Part shown: positions 62,920 to 64,000 of the stretch, piece by piece
How positions within the stretch are numbered: position 1 is the stretch's first letter
Layout: each line of letters starts with the position of its first letter
Assembly (NCBI RefSeq): GCF_003970695.1
Contig: NZ_CP034570.1
Span: 2,480,001 to 2,544,000 of the forward strand
DNA: 64,000 nt
Source of the DNA: Maribacter sp. MJ134
Lineage (GTDB): Bacteria; Bacteroidota; Bacteroidia; Flavobacteriales; Flavobacteriaceae
Reading direction: 5' to 3'
Translations under genes and position numbers: made by a program
The notes under the pieces: generated by a model
Told to the model about the DNA's origin: nothing
Databases searched by the model: none
What the model saw: only the letters and a program-made list of their open reading frames with translations

Positions 62920-64000
62920 ATGAAAGCAGGCTATTTACCCTATTTTATATTTATTCTCTTCATATGGTCCTGTAATACGGAAGAGGAACAGCGACCCGCA
63001 CAGACGCACTTTACGCTACTAAAATCATCAGATACGGGTATCGACTTTGTAAACAAGATAAAAGATGACAAGGATAAAAGTATTTTCCTTTATGCAAATT
63101 TCTACGGAGGCGCAGGAGTTGGCGTTGGAGATTTCAATAATGACGGCCTACAAGATCTCTTTTTTGCAGGAAACATGGTTCCGGATAAGTTGTACCTTAA
63201 TAAGGGAAACATGGTTTTTGAAGACCGCACCCTTCAGTCGGGAATTCAAGATATCCCCGGTTGGTCTACAGGAGTAACTGTTGCGGACGTTACTAATGAC
63301 GGTTATTTAGATATTTATGTCAGCCGGGAACTTTATGATGAGAACCCTGCTTGGCGAAAAAACCTACTTTACATCAATAATGGAGATGGGACGTTTAAGG
63401 AGCAGGCCGAAGCTTACAACATTGCCAACGATCAAAGAACCCGTCACGCCACCTTTTTGGATTATGATAAAGATGGGCGTTTAGATCTCTTTTTACTCAC
63501 ACAACCGCCAAATCCGGGCAGTCTATCGCAATATTTTAATACGGACAATCTTTTAATACCCGAATACACTTTACGTTTATATAAGAACGAAGGCAATTCG
63601 TTTAAGGATGTTACAACATCCTCTGGGATAAATAGGACGGGATTTCCTAATGCCGTTTCCGCTAGTGATTTAAACAATGATGGCTGGACAGATTTGTACG
63701 TGGCCAATGACTTTTATGCCCCTGATTTCTTATTTATCAACAATCAGGATGGCACATTTTCTAGCATGGAGAAAGATGCCTTAAAGCAGACATCCTATTA
63801 CAGTATGGGTGTTGATGTAGCGGATATAAATAATGACGCTTTATTGGATGTTTTTGTTCTGGATATGGTTGCCGAAGACAATTTTCGGCTAAAGTCCAAC
63901 ATGAGCGGTATGGACATCAGTTCCTTTTGGAAGGTTGTAGAAGATGGTGGTGGATACCAATACATGTACAACACCTTACAATTGAATAACGGAAATGAAA
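62920..64000 (+). CDS. FG-GAP/VCBS repeat lipoprotein (partial, 3' end outside window)
   Basis: The first 360 residues are visible. MKAGYLPYFIFILFIWSCNTE is a lipoprotein signal (Cys18). The body contains many calcium-binding-like repeats: GDFNNDGLQDL, ADVTNDGYLDI, YDKDGRLDL, SDLNNDGWTDL, ADINNDALLDV. They form the FG-GAP beta-propeller seen in CRTAC1-like proteins that often follow susCD pairs. It probably binds polysaccharide at the surface. The start ATG 62920 has a TATCTTG-type promoter just upstream (about 62908). Confidence 0.85.
   Translation, partial: MKAGYLPYFIFILFIWSCNTEEEQRPAQTHFTLLKSSDTGIDFVNKIKDDKDKSIFLYANFYGGAGVGVGDFNNDGLQDLFFAGNMVPDKLYLNKGNMVFEDRTLQSGIQDIPGWSTGVTVADVTNDGYLDIYVSRELYDENPAWRKNLLYINNGDGTFKEQAEAYNIANDQRTRHATFLDYDKDGRLDLFLLTQPPNPGSLSQYFNTDNLLIPEYTLRLYKNEGNSFKDVTTSSGINRTGFPNAVSASDLNNDGWTDLYVANDFYAPDFLFINNQDGTFSSMEKDALKQTSYYSMGVDVADINNDALLDVFVLDMVAEDNFRLKSNMSGMDISSFWKVVEDGGGYQYMYNTLQLNNGNE

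Noticed and set aside
63065-63277. Short plus-strand frame inside the FG-GAP gene
   Set aside because: It is a shifted reading frame of the FG-GAP lipoprotein, whose calcium-binding repeats are in the other frame.
1-64000. CRISPR arrays, tRNA/rRNA genes, intact insertion sequences, prophage
   Set aside because: Looked for by eye in the gaps and found none; no regularly spaced repeats, cloverleaf-like segments or transposase-like proteins were seen.

Overview
The window looks like chromosome from a marine member of the Flavobacteriaceae (phylum Bacteroidota). Reasons: AT-rich DNA with Bacteroidota-type promoters (-7 element TAnnTTTG), few Shine-Dalgarno sequences, SusC/SusD and other TonB-dependent receptors with carboxypeptidase-like N-terminal domains, a fused CcoNO oxidase subunit, a BlaI/M56-TonB pair, LytS/LytTR regulation, Tat-exported Gfo/Idh proteins, a sulfatase and glycan genes. 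Genus assignment is not possible from the sequence alone. I see no tRNA, rRNA, CRISPR array, prophage or intact transposon.

Layout. 1-5741: hemW (cut by the left edge), a four-helix-bundle gene between inverted repeats, ruvC, and a BlaI-controlled operon (blaI, M56 peptidase with a TonB end, TPR protein, TonB-like lipoprotein), then a DUF456 protein. 5738-13535: a nitroreductase, a LysR regulator and a divergent histidine-degradation operon hutH-hutI-hutU-hutG plus a small unknown gene. 13881-17827: a lipoprotein resembling six-hairpin glycosidases, a small membrane protein, a tandem universal stress protein and two Crp/Fnr regulators. 17947-27228: the complete cbb3 oxidase locus ccoI-S-NO-Q-P-G-H with a TauE/SafE-like protein and an unknown membrane protein. 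27238-35861: ackA-pta, small genes, a Gfo/Idh oxidoreductase, a hemN-usp operon and an Lrp/AsnC regulator. 36411-42392: a TonB-dependent receptor, lipoprotein, Tat-exported aminotransferase and permease. 42451-45905: a GH109-like enzyme facing a nucleotidyltransferase/hexosamine-kinase pair. 46331-49742: acyl-CoA dehydrogenase, trmN6, sulfatase. 49732-64000: LytTR/LytS two-component system and a polysaccharide utilisation locus (SSS symporter, GH130, CBM9, GH92, SusC, SusD, FG-GAP protein cut by the right edge).

The most striking result is regulatory. Four FNR-type 12-bp boxes (TGAYA-NN-TRTCA) precede the usp, second crp, ccoI, ccoS and hemN genes. In all five directions the box centre is exactly 33 bp from the centre of a TAnnTTTR-like -7 element, and the predicted start codon lies about 14-20 nt after the inferred transcription start. 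This is class II activator geometry and ties oxidase, copper export, anaerobic haem synthesis, stress proteins and a second Crp-type regulator into one low-oxygen regulon, with the FNR-like gene itself in the middle.

Other coherent units are the BlaI operon with three operator palindromes, a putative N-glycan (Man-GlcNAc) utilisation locus, a possible GalNAc salvage set, and an unassigned receptor / Tat-aminotransferase / permease locus beside an Lrp regulator. Family names come from recognising motifs by eye; no database search was run.
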